Assembly (NCBI GenBank): GCA_012727835.1
Contig: JAAYGE010000199.1
Span: forward strand, 1 to 29,748
Direction: 5' to 3'
Source of the DNA: Bacillota bacterium
GTDB taxonomy: Bacteria; Bacillota_H; UBA994; UBA5500
Length of the DNA stretch: 29,748 bases
Part shown: piece after piece, positions 23,605-29,748 of the stretch
How positions within the stretch are numbered: the first letter of the stretch is position 1
Layout of the letters: each line of letters begins with the position of its first letter
The notes under the pieces: model-generated
The model's input: only the letters and a program-made list of their open reading frames with translations
The model's database searches: none
Told to the model about the DNA's origin: nothing
Position numbers and translations under genes: made by a program

Positions 23605-24765
23605 TTGCGCAGACCTTTTGTTGTTTTATTTTTGGTATTGATATTAGTCACTAGCTCAATTCCAGCCAGAGCCTCAATGGACGCAGCGGCGGTCTTTAGC
23701 GCCAAACCTCCTACCGTCGGCGCCAAGGGAGCCGCCTTGATGGACGTGAATAGCGGGCGTCTGCTCTTTGGTAAAAATGAGGAAGAAAGATTGCCGATGG
23801 CCAGCACCACGAAGATAATGACTGCTATTTTGGCTATCGAATCGGGGAAATTAGATGAACTGGTAACCGTCAGCAGTAAAGCGGTCCAGGTGGAGCCATC
23901 TTCAATTTGGTTGGAAGCGGGAGAGCAAATATCCTTGTTACATCTGGTCTATGGACTAATGCTCCGGTCGGGGAATGATGCGGCCTGTGCCATTGCCGAG
24001 CATTTGGCGGGTAGTGTGAGTGCCTTTGCCGAAAAGATGAATGAAAAAGCCAAAGAACTGGGTATGGCTAACACCAATTTTAAGAATCCCCATGGCTTGC
24101 CCGACCCGGACCATTATACGACTGCCCTCGATTTAGCCAAGCTCAGCGCCTACGCCTTACGCAACCGCCAGTTTACCGCTATTGTTTCTACCACCCGCTT
24201 CTCTATTCTTAACCGACAGACGAACACTCCTCGTGTCTGGTATAACAAAAACCGCATGTTGGAAATTTATCCAGGAGCTGATGGAGTAAAAACCGGTTGG
24301 ACCCGGGCTGCCGGCCATTGTTTAGTAGCTTCGGCCAATCGAGGAGGGCAGCGTTTGGTAGCGGTGGTTCTAAATAGCCCCGACGATTGGGGAGAAACAA
24401 CCGCCCTACTCGACTATGGCTTTGCCAATTTCAAACCGATCCCAATAATTTATCCCGGCCAATATATAGGCACCGTTCCTGTCGAGGGAGGGCATCCGAC
24501 TGCTGTTGGTGCCATTGCGGCAGAGGGTTTTGTTTGGCCCGTTGGTAGAGGAGAACAACTACAAATGTGCTTTTTAGTGCAGTTGCCAGGGCCAATTGAA
24601 GCTCCTCTGAAAAAGGGTGAAATTTTGGGGCATTTGCAGATAAGCCAGCAAGGTACAACGCTTGCCCACATACCTCTGGTAGCCGACCAGGCGGTGCCGC
24701 AGTATTTGCTGCCCGGCATATGGAGGAATTTTCTACAGCTTTTGTTAAGGGGGCGCTGTCAATGA
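23605..24765 (+). CDS. dacB: D-alanyl-D-alanine carboxypeptidase DacB-like (spore cortex)
   Basis: A protein of about 386 residues with a signal peptide (RRPFVVLFLVLILVTSS...ARA) and catalytic STTK at 67-70, SGN at 122-124 and KTG at 229-231. A C-terminal beta domain and amphipathic tail follow. It controls cross-linking of the spore cortex. TTG 23605 lies 4 bases after GGGAGGGAG; the longer GTG 23524 overlaps the preceding terminator. The gene ends overlapping spmA (ATGA). The dacB-spmA-spmB order is as in B. subtilis, where it is a sigma-E operon. TATACATT near 23563 resembles the sigma-E -10 box (CATACAnT), but no -35 is convincing. Confidence 0.9.
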   Translation: MRRPFVVLFLVLILVTSSIPARASMDAAAVFSAKPPTVGAKGAALMDVNSGRLLFGKNEEERLPMASTTKIMTAILAIESGKLDELVTVSSKAVQVEPSSIWLEAGEQISLLHLVYGLMLRSGNDAACAIAEHLAGSVSAFAEKMNEKAKELGMANTNFKNPHGLPDPDHYTTALDLAKLSAYALRNRQFTAIVSTTRFSILNRQTNTPRVWYNKNRMLEIYPGADGVKTGWTRAAGHCLVASANRGGQRLVAVVLNSPDDWGETTALLDYGFANFKPIPIIYPGQYIGTVPVEGGHPTAVGAIAAEGFVWPVGRGEQLQMCFLVQLPGPIEAPLKKGEILGHLQISQQGTTLAHIPLVADQAVPQYLLPGIWRNFLQLLLRGRCQ

Positions 24766-25367
24766 TGAATGTAGTCTGGTTAGTCATGATTCTCGGCGGC
24801 ATTCTAGCAGCCGCCGTCGGTGGTCGCATCGAAGTGGTGGCAAATGCTATCGTTAGCGGTGGGGAACAGGCTATCACCCTCAGTTTAGCTCTGCTGGCGG
24901 TACTTAGTTTCTGGATGGGGCTGGCGCGGGTAGCGGAAAGGGCCGGTTTGTTGGGAACGTTGGCCCGGATCTTAGCTCCTCTCATGCGCCCCCTGTTTCC
25001 CTCACTACGGCGTAACCCGGAGGCGTTAAGGCATATCGCGCTTAACTTTGCTGCCAATTTGCTAGGCCTAGGTAATGCGGCTACTCCCTTTGGGCTCAAA
25101 GCTATGCACGCTATGCAAGAGACCAATCCGGATAAAGACACGGCTACCGATGCCATGTGCACCTTTTTGGTGCTCAACACGGCGGGGATGACCATCATAC
25201 CTTCCTCGGTCATTGCTTTGCGGGCGGCTTATGGTTCCCAAGATCCGACGGCCACGGTGGCGGTGAGCCTGTTAGCTGGACTGGCAGCCACCATAGCCGG
25301 TTTAATCGCCGACTATACCTTCCGAAAATTGAACCGCTCCCGCCGCCAGCGAGGTGGGCGCCGATGA
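24762..25367 (+). CDS. spmA: Spore maturation protein A
   Basis: An integral membrane protein of about 201 residues with five or so helices, containing the nucleoside-recognition (Gate) domain: FWMGLARVAERAGLLG and LGLGNAATPFGLKAM. With SpmB it helps dehydrate the spore core. ATG 24762 overlaps the dacB stop in ATGA and has AAGGGGG upstream. The stop overlaps spmB by four bases. The reading frame also opens upstream at 24720, but this would lie inside dacB and add residues not found in SpmA. Confidence 0.94.
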   Translation: MMNVVWLVMILGGILAAAVGGRIEVVANAIVSGGEQAITLSLALLAVLSFWMGLARVAERAGLLGTLARILAPLMRPLFPSLRRNPEALRHIALNFAANLLGLGNAATPFGLKAMHAMQETNPDKDTATDAMCTFLVLNTAGMTIIPSSVIALRAAYGSQDPTATVAVSLLAGLAATIAGLIADYTFRKLNRSRRQRGGRR

Positions 25368-25894
25368 CGATCATATCTGTCCTGAGTGCGTGGCTGATTC
25401 CCCTATTTGTGGCATCGGTTCTGTTGGCCGGATGGGTTAAAAAGGTGCCCGTTTTCGACGAATTTATAGAGGGCTCTAAAGAAGGCCTACAAGTAACCTT
25501 GCGGTTGTTACCCTTCTTGGTTTCCATGTTAATAGCCATTGAAGTGTTAAGTGCCTCAGGAGCGATGGATGCACTAACCAACCTTTTGACCCCCATTCTA
25601 GGACGCCTGGGTTGGCCCGTTGAAACTCTGCCCATAGCCTTATTGCGTCCCATGAGTAACAGCGGCGCCCTAGCAGTCACGGCCGACGTTTTGCGGAGGC
25701 ATGGCCCCGATTCTTTTATTGGCTTAGTAGCGTCCACTATGCAGGGTAGCACCGATACCACCCTATTTATTCTCACCGTTTACTTTGGCGCCGTGGGGAT
25801 CAAGAATATTCGCCATTCCCTTTCCGCCGGTCTTATTGCCGATTTCACCGCCATGTTGGCCTCCCTGTTACTCTGTAAAATCCTTATAAGTTAG
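25364..25894 (+). CDS. spmB: Spore maturation protein B
   Basis: A membrane protein of about 176 residues with the signature VPVFDEFIEGSKEGLQ, LLRPMSNSGALAVTADVL and STMQGSTDTTLFILTVYFGAVG. It partners SpmA in spore core dehydration. ATG 25364 overlaps the spmA stop (ATGA), with GAGGTGG upstream. It is the last gene of the dacB operon. Confidence 0.95.
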   Translation: MTIISVLSAWLIPLFVASVLLAGWVKKVPVFDEFIEGSKEGLQVTLRLLPFLVSMLIAIEVLSASGAMDALTNLLTPILGRLGWPVETLPIALLRPMSNSGALAVTADVLRRHGPDSFIGLVASTMQGSTDTTLFILTVYFGAVGIKNIRHSLSAGLIADFTAMLASLLLCKILIS

Positions 25895-25961
25895 TTGGCA
25901 GGAAAAACCCTATTTGGGGCAGAATAGGTGCAGTGGACTCAAATATAAGGGAGGTACTTTT

Positions 25962-26417
25962 ATGTCATTTGAAGCAAGAATCAAAGAACTAGGTTTAACT
26001 ATTCCCCCAGCGGCGACCCCGGCGGCTGCCTATATACCTGCCGTGCAAAGTGGCAACTTAGTATATGTTTCCGGCCAACTGCCCAGCGAAAATGGACAAT
26101 TGGTTAAGGGTACACTAGGTAAAGATCTAGGTGTGGAAGATGGCTATCGGGCTGCCCGTCTGTGTGCCATCAACTGTCTGGGGGCGGTAAAGAGTTTAGT
26201 CGGCAGTTTAGATCGCGTTGTGCGCGTTGTTAAAGTGACCGGCTACGTAGCAGCTACCCCCGAGTTTACCGATCACCCCAAGGTCATTAATGGTGCATCG
26301 GAACTCTTGCAGGAGATCTTTGGGGAACAGGGCAAGCATGCTCGCGCCGCCGTCGGCATGTCCAGCCTCCCGCTGGGCGTTGCGGTGGAAGTTGAAATGA
26401 TTGTAGAGGTTGAGTAA
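25962..26417 (+). CDS. RidA family protein (enamine/imine deaminase-like)
   Basis: A 151-residue YjgF/RidA protein, longer than the 125-130 residue RidA, of the UK114-like-1 subgroup. VYVSGQLPSENGQ, GYVAATPEF and HARAAVGMSSLPLGVAVEVEM contain the conserved arginine of the active clefts. The family hydrolyses reactive 2-aminoacrylate or related imines, but specificity in this subgroup is not settled. ATG 25962 follows GGGAGG by 7 bases. A weak hairpin CCTATT/AATAGG (25909-25928) lies upstream. It is a single-gene unit. Confidence 0.88.
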   Translation: MSFEARIKELGLTIPPAATPAAAYIPAVQSGNLVYVSGQLPSENGQLVKGTLGKDLGVEDGYRAARLCAINCLGAVKSLVGSLDRVVRVVKVTGYVAATPEFTDHPKVINGASELLQEIFGEQGKHARAAVGMSSLPLGVAVEVEMIVEVE

Positions 26418-26433
26418 ATTAGATTTATACCAA

Positions 26434-26459
26434 AGGGCGGGCGGTGACCCGCCTTCTTT
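26434..26459 (+). terminator. Terminator after the RidA-family gene
   Basis: GGCGGG (26436-26441) pairs with CCCGCC (26448-26453) around a 6-base loop. TTCTTT follows, and AA upstream extends the stem. Confidence 0.7.
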
Positions 26460-26481
26460 ATGTAGTTAGGATGGAGGTAAA

Positions 26482-27201
26482 ATGCAAGAGCGTCTGCAAA
26501 AATATTTAGCTCGGGCCGGTGTGGCATCGCGGCGGCAAGCCGAGGAGCTGATCCGTAACGGTGAGGTGCTAGTCAATGGCCAAGTGGCCCAGTTGGGATG
26601 TAAGATCGACCCCCACCGGGATCAGGTCACTTGGCGGGGAAAGACAATCGTGCCCAAGCAGGAAATTCTTTACCTTATGATGAATAAACCCAAAGGTGTG
26701 GTGACCACTGTTACCGATACCCATGGCCGTCCCACCGTTTTAGACATGCTACCCCAGTTACCGGTACGGGTCTATCCGGTGGGTAGGTTGGATATGGACA
26801 CGGAAGGTCTACTGCTGTTAACTAATGATGGGGAGTTAACCTATGCGCTTACTCACCCCAAGTTTGAGGTGGACAAGACCTACCATGCGTTGGTGCAGGG
26901 GTATCCTTCCGACCAACAGCTGGCCCGGATGGCTAATGGTTTAGTTTTGGAGGATGGACCTACGGCCCCGGCCCAAGTTTCCCTACTTAGGAAAAGCAAA
27001 GCGGGTAGTTGGTTGGCTATTACAATTCATGAAGGCCGTAATCGGCAGGTGAGGCGCATGTGTGCTGCCATAGGCCATCCGGTAATAAATTTGCGTCGAG
27101 TAGCTTTTGGTGGATTGAAGTTGGGTGATTTGCCTGTGGGCCAGTGGCGCCCTTTACAGAGTAAGGAAGTGGACCAGCTTAGGCGACTGGCGGGAATGTG
27201 A
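26482..27201 (+). CDS. rluB: 23S rRNA pseudouridine synthase RluB
   Basis: A 239-residue protein with an S4 RNA-binding domain (residues 1-47, [19 protein letters not shown]) and an RsuA-type catalytic domain with GRLDMDTEG, where Asp104 is the nucleophile. It modifies 23S rRNA helix 89 uridine in the family. GGAGGTAAA is upstream of ATG 26482. ComFB follows with overlap or a 20-base gap depending on its start. Confidence 0.93.
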   Translation: MQERLQKYLARAGVASRRQAEELIRNGEVLVNGQVAQLGCKIDPHRDQVTWRGKTIVPKQEILYLMMNKPKGVVTTVTDTHGRPTVLDMLPQLPVRVYPVGRLDMDTEGLLLLTNDGELTYALTHPKFEVDKTYHALVQGYPSDQQLARMANGLVLEDGPTAPAQVSLLRKSKAGSWLAITIHEGRNRQVRRMCAAIGHPVINLRRVAFGGLKLGDLPVGQWRPLQSKEVDQLRRLAGM

Positions 27202-27221
27202 AGAAAGAGAGGCGGGAGCCC

Positions 27222-27500
27222 ATGCAGATAAGGAATGCCATGGAAATGGTCGTCAAGTCAACCTTGGCGGAAATACTGGAGAAGCCGGAGAAACACGGGA
27301 TAGAGCGGATTTGTACTTGTGAGCGCTGCCTGCTAGACATCATGGCTTTAGCTCTCAACCAGTTACCTCCCCGTTATGTAGTGTGTGATCAGGGAGAAGC
27401 CTACGTGCGTACATCTGCCCTAAATCAGCAGTTTAAGGTTGATATCCTTTTCGCTCTGCTCAATGCTGTGCGAACAGTACAGGCAAATCCTCGCCATTAG
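27222..27500 (+). CDS. ComFB-like late competence protein
   Basis: A protein of about 92 residues with CTCERCLLDIMALALNQLPPRYVV, the ComFB signature (three Cys that may bind zinc). Start choice is uncertain. GTG 27198 overlaps the rluB stop (GTGA) with weak site support; ATG 27222 has GAGAGG 9 bases upstream and begins at the conserved region. ComFB is found next to ComFA/ComFC in B. subtilis, whose function is unclear; here it is apart from any competence gene. Homologues of this domain in cyanobacteria bind cyclic dinucleotides, which may be relevant. Confidence 0.85.
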   Translation: MQIRNAMEMVVKSTLAEILEKPEKHGIERICTCERCLLDIMALALNQLPPRYVVCDQGEAYVRTSALNQQFKVDILFALLNAVRTVQANPRH

Positions 27501-27511
27501 TAGGGGTGCTT

Positions 27512-28432
27512 ATGTGGAAGCGAGTTTTGCTAATTGGCCTTGCTTTGTTCTTTATCTTAACAACAGTGGCCGTGGTGGCCGTCGAGTATCAACAACGGCC
27601 GCAGGTATTAGTGGTTAATGATGACACGAATACAGAAACCCAGCTTTTGCATCCCCCGCAGCGGGTAGTAGTATTGGAGCCAGGGATGGGCCAACTGATG
27701 CACAGCTGGCAAAGGGGAAATTTGGTTGTTGCTTGTGCGGAGAATCTGGCATCTTTATTTCCAGCGGCGGAAAACTTAGGACCGGCGGCGGAAGTAAATG
27801 TTGCCCAGATAGCTGCCACCCGGCCCGACTTGGTGATAGCTGGTGCTCAGCAGGAGTCGTTGGTTAAGGAGTTGCGCGCCTACGGCTTTCCTGCCCTCCT
27901 AGTAAGACTTAACCGCCTTAACAGCCTGATGGTTTGGCCAGAAAGGCTCGCAACCGTATTAGTTGCTGAGCAGCAAGCAGCCCAGACCTTAAGATTGTTG
28001 GAAAAGGATAGGACCGAGTTTCTTAGTCGGGCCAAGGAAACGTTAGGGGCTGGGCTGCGCGTACTATGGGTAGTGGACGAACAGTTTACCATTGCCGGCA
28101 GAAACACCTTAGAGGATGATTTGCTGGCCCTTGTGGGTGTGGATAACGCGGCGGCTGTGTTAAATAGGTATCCTACACTAAGTCCCGCCGATATTCTTGT
28201 TCTTAACCCGCAGGTAATTTTGGCTCCGGAAACGCTTTTTCCCGAACTGGAAAAGCAGTTCCGGATTAGTGGGGCGGAGCCAGAAAATTGGCCCCGACTG
28301 GTTCCTGTTGCCTGGTCACCCGACCAGGTGGCTTGGCATGATGTTTTTACCCAGGCTGAACGTCTACTAGATTATTTAGAACTTGCATCAGAAGAAAATG
28401 CAGAAGGAGCTGTACCCAGTGCAGGCAATTAG
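27512..28432 (+). CDS. TroA/BtuF-fold metal or cofactor binding protein, membrane-anchored, orphan
   Basis: A protein of about 306 residues with an N-terminal hydrophobic helix (VLLIGLALFFILTTVAVVAV) and a periplasmic-binding-protein type III fold (VNVAQIAATRPDLVIAG; ALVGVDNAAAV; LSPADILVLNPQVIL). Such proteins bind heme, B12, siderophores or metals on the outer membrane face. There is no lipobox Cys after the helix, so it looks like a signal anchor. No permease or ATPase is nearby, and the next gene is chorismate mutase, overlapping by 14 bases. The ligand is unknown. ATG 27512 has AGGGG 5 bases upstream. Confidence 0.8.
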   Translation: MWKRVLLIGLALFFILTTVAVVAVEYQQRPQVLVVNDDTNTETQLLHPPQRVVVLEPGMGQLMHSWQRGNLVVACAENLASLFPAAENLGPAAEVNVAQIAATRPDLVIAGAQQESLVKELRAYGFPALLVRLNRLNSLMVWPERLATVLVAEQQAAQTLRLLEKDRTEFLSRAKETLGAGLRVLWVVDEQFTIAGRNTLEDDLLALVGVDNAAAVLNRYPTLSPADILVLNPQVILAPETLFPELEKQFRISGAEPENWPRLVPVAWSPDQVAWHDVFTQAERLLDYLELASEENAEGAVPSAGN

Positions 28433-28775
28433 AGGTGCGATAACCGTTGAGAAGAACGAGAAAACAGAAATACTAAAGCAAGCGGCATTGTTGCTAGAGG
28501 AGATAATGACCGCCAACCGGCTAGAGGCCCAGGAAATTATTAGTATTATTTTTACTGCTACCCCCGACTTGAATGCGGCCTTTCCAGCAGCGGCGGCCCG
28601 TGGCCTGGGATTGACACAAGTCGCTTTGCTGGATGCGGTAGAAATGGATGTGCCTGGGGCTTTAGCTAGGACTATTCGTGTCCTCATGTTTGTCGATCGC
28701 CCCCATGCTCCTCATGAAGTGCAGCATGTGTACTTGGGGGAGGCAAAAAGGCTAAGACCCGACTGGGCATCCTAA
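28419..28775 (+). CDS. aroH: Chorismate mutase, AroH type
   Basis: A 118-residue monofunctional enzyme that converts chorismate to prephenate for Phe and Tyr. Catalytic residues seen against the B. subtilis enzyme are Arg5, Arg61, Glu75 (DAVEMD), Arg87 (TIRVLM) and Tyr105 (HVYL). GTG 28419 follows AAGGAG by 8 bases and gives the usual start (QAIRGAITVEKN); longer frames would overlap more of the preceding gene. It overlaps the TroA-fold gene by 14 bases. Confidence 0.93.
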   Translation: MQAIRGAITVEKNEKTEILKQAALLLEEIMTANRLEAQEIISIIFTATPDLNAAFPAAAARGLGLTQVALLDAVEMDVPGALARTIRVLMFVDRPHAPHEVQHVYLGEAKRLRPDWAS

Positions 28776-28834
28776 TAGTTGAGGATCATTTCTGTTAAGA
28801 AGTTATCGCTGACAGCCCCTTGTTTAGCAGGTTG

Positions 28835-28843
28835 TGGTATAAT
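28835..28843 (+). promoter_or_regulatory. Extended -10 promoter for cmk
   Basis: TGGTATAAT at 28835-28843 is a perfect extended -10 element. CTGACA at 28809-28814 resembles a -35 but is spaced 23 bases away, too far. About 105 leader bases follow before cmk, with a weak hairpin TTGCTA/TAGCAA (around 28852-28879). Confidence 0.5.
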
Positions 28844-28954
28844 AGGTTTGATTGCTATGCAACTTTCGCCGTTAGCAACATGAATTAAAAGGAAAGTGCT
28901 TGTTGTCGTCGAATAATGCATAGCCTACTACTTGCCTTAATGGAGGAATGAATT

Positions 28955-29638
28955 TTGCTACCGTGCCAACTGAATATTGCTATCGACGGGCCGGCTGGCG
29001 CCGGTAAGAGCTCTGTGGCACGTGCGGTAGCCCAAGCTTTAGGAATCGCCTATCTGGATACGGGAGCGATGTACCGTGCTATCACCTGGAAAGCGCTAGA
29101 GTCACGGGTGCCACTAACTGACGTGGATGCCCTTAGCAAGCTGGCAGAAAACACCCAATTCAGTTGGGGTAATCAGGAAGGGGTACGGGAACTCTTTATG
29201 GACGGCAAACCTTTGCCACCGGCAATTCGTTCCCCTGAGGTTACTCAGCAGGGCTCTTTAGTTGCCAGTTATGAGGAAGTGCGAAGGGTATTACGGCAGA
29301 AACAAAGAGCTTTAGGCAGCGGCAAGGGCGTAATCATGGATGGCCGTGACATAGGTACGGCCGTCATGCCGACTGCGCCGCTGAAGATCTTTCTGACCGC
29401 CAGCCTAGAGGAACGAGCCGTGAGAAGGTTGAAGGAGCTTGGCCAGGACTTGAGTCTGTTACCGCAAATGATGCAATCTTTGGCGGAGCGTGATCATAAG
29501 GATTCGTCACGCGAGCATTCGCCGCTTTGCATAGCCGAAGATGCGATTGTAATTGATACCACGGGGCTATCTTTGTCACAGGTTGTAGATCTAGTCATTG
29601 GGCATGCCAGACAGGTTTGTTTGGACCTGGGGGAGTAA
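28955..29638 (+). CDS. cmk: Cytidylate kinase
   Basis: A 227-residue kinase with Walker A GPAGAGKSS and the DGRDIGT motif plus YLDTGAMYRAITW. It phosphorylates CMP and dCMP. The TTG start at 28955 follows GGAGG. Two bases separate its stop region from plsC, a common pair in Clostridia (cmk-plsC-ispH). Confidence 0.95.
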   Translation: MLPCQLNIAIDGPAGAGKSSVARAVAQALGIAYLDTGAMYRAITWKALESRVPLTDVDALSKLAENTQFSWGNQEGVRELFMDGKPLPPAIRSPEVTQQGSLVASYEEVRRVLRQKQRALGSGKGVIMDGRDIGTAVMPTAPLKIFLTASLEERAVRRLKELGQDLSLLPQMMQSLAERDHKDSSREHSPLCIAEDAIVIDTTGLSLSQVVDLVIGHARQVCLDLGE

Positions 29639-29639
29639 A

Positions 29640-29748
29640 ATGGGTCTTTACCGCTTTTTGCGCCAGATTTTAGTTTGGTTAGTCCCCCGTCTCCTACGGT
29701 TTCGCCCGCGAGGACTAGAAAACATACCTGAAGATGGCCCTTTTATCA
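29640..29748 (+). CDS. plsC: 1-acyl-sn-glycerol-3-phosphate acyltransferase, N-terminal part (3' truncated)
   Basis: The window ends after about 36 codons (MGLYRFLRQILVWLVPRLLR...GLENIPEDGPFI). The basic-hydrophobic start and GLENIPEDGP match PlsC, just before the HxxxxD motif. It makes phosphatidic acid at the membrane. Position after cmk supports it. Ribosome site GGGGGAG lies before ATG 29640. Confidence 0.8.
   Translation, partial: MGLYRFLRQILVWLVPRLLRFRPRGLENIPEDGPFI

Noticed and set aside
24431..25213. A 260-codon minus-strand frame across dacB and spmA
   Set aside because: It is antisense to two well-recognised genes with overlapping ATGA coupling; its translation is Ala/Ser/Arg-rich with no known motif.
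25210..25776. A 188-codon minus-strand frame across spmA and spmB
   Set aside because: Antisense shadow of conserved genes; no ribosome site.

Overview
The window reads as chromosome from an anaerobic, endospore-forming member of the Bacillota, most likely class Clostridia. The evidence is a dense set of sporulation genes (spoIIM, dacF-spoIIAA-spoIIAB-sigF, spoVACDE, ytfJ, dacB-spmA-spmB) next to ferredoxin-dependent 2-oxoacid fermentation genes and butyrate kinase. Shine-Dalgarno sites are strong (AGGAGG type), TTG and GTG starts are common, and TAG is the most frequent stop. All genes but one run on the + strand. I see no rRNA, tRNA, CRISPR, insertion sequence or prophage gene.

Layout. (1) 1-3620: the 3' end of butyrate kinase, a P-loop ATPase of unknown role, and a four-subunit 2-oxoacid:ferredoxin oxidoreductase (delta, alpha, beta, gamma). 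The gamma gene is cut by an in-frame TAG. A strong hairpin closes the unit. (2) 3813-5369: an MFS transporter with its own extended -10 promoter, a terminator, and a 44-codon gene on the minus strand, divergent from spoIIM. (3) 5370-9664: spoIIM, a membrane-anchored D-Ala-D-Ala carboxypeptidase, D-Ala-D-Ala ligase, an unknown 84-residue membrane protein and the recombinase xerD. (4) 9736-12206: deoB and pdp for nucleoside salvage. (5) 12284-15217: dacF behind a sigma-F-like promoter, then spoIIAA-spoIIAB-sigF behind a sigma-H-like promoter; this is the forespore-commitment switch. (6) 15271-17664: a small membrane protein, a dodecin, then spoVAC-spoVAD-spoVAE (dipicolinate channel). spoVAA and spoVAB are not in their usual place. 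(7) 17665-20554: a possibly structured leader, then a large DHH-CBS-CBS-tRNA nucleotidyltransferase fusion. (8) 20557-23465: an M50 protease, scpA and scpB (condensin partners), a ytfI-like DUF2953 gene and ytfJ. (9) 23605-25894: dacB-spmA-spmB (spore cortex and core dehydration). (10) 25962-29748: a RidA-family gene, rluB, a ComFB-like gene, an orphan TroA-fold receptor, aroH, cmk and the start of plsC.

The order spoIIM / xerD / deoB / nucleoside phosphorylase / dacF / spoIIA operon / spoVA, then scpAB / dacB-spmAB / rluB / aroH / cmk, broadly follows the Bacillus subtilis chromosome, so most of the window is conserved backbone. The main departures are the nonsense codon in the oxidoreductase gamma gene, the lone minus-strand microgene, the spoVA locus with a dodecin in place of spoVAA-AB, and the foldable stretch before the CBS-tRNA nucleotidyltransferase gene. 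No clearly new multi-gene system stands out.
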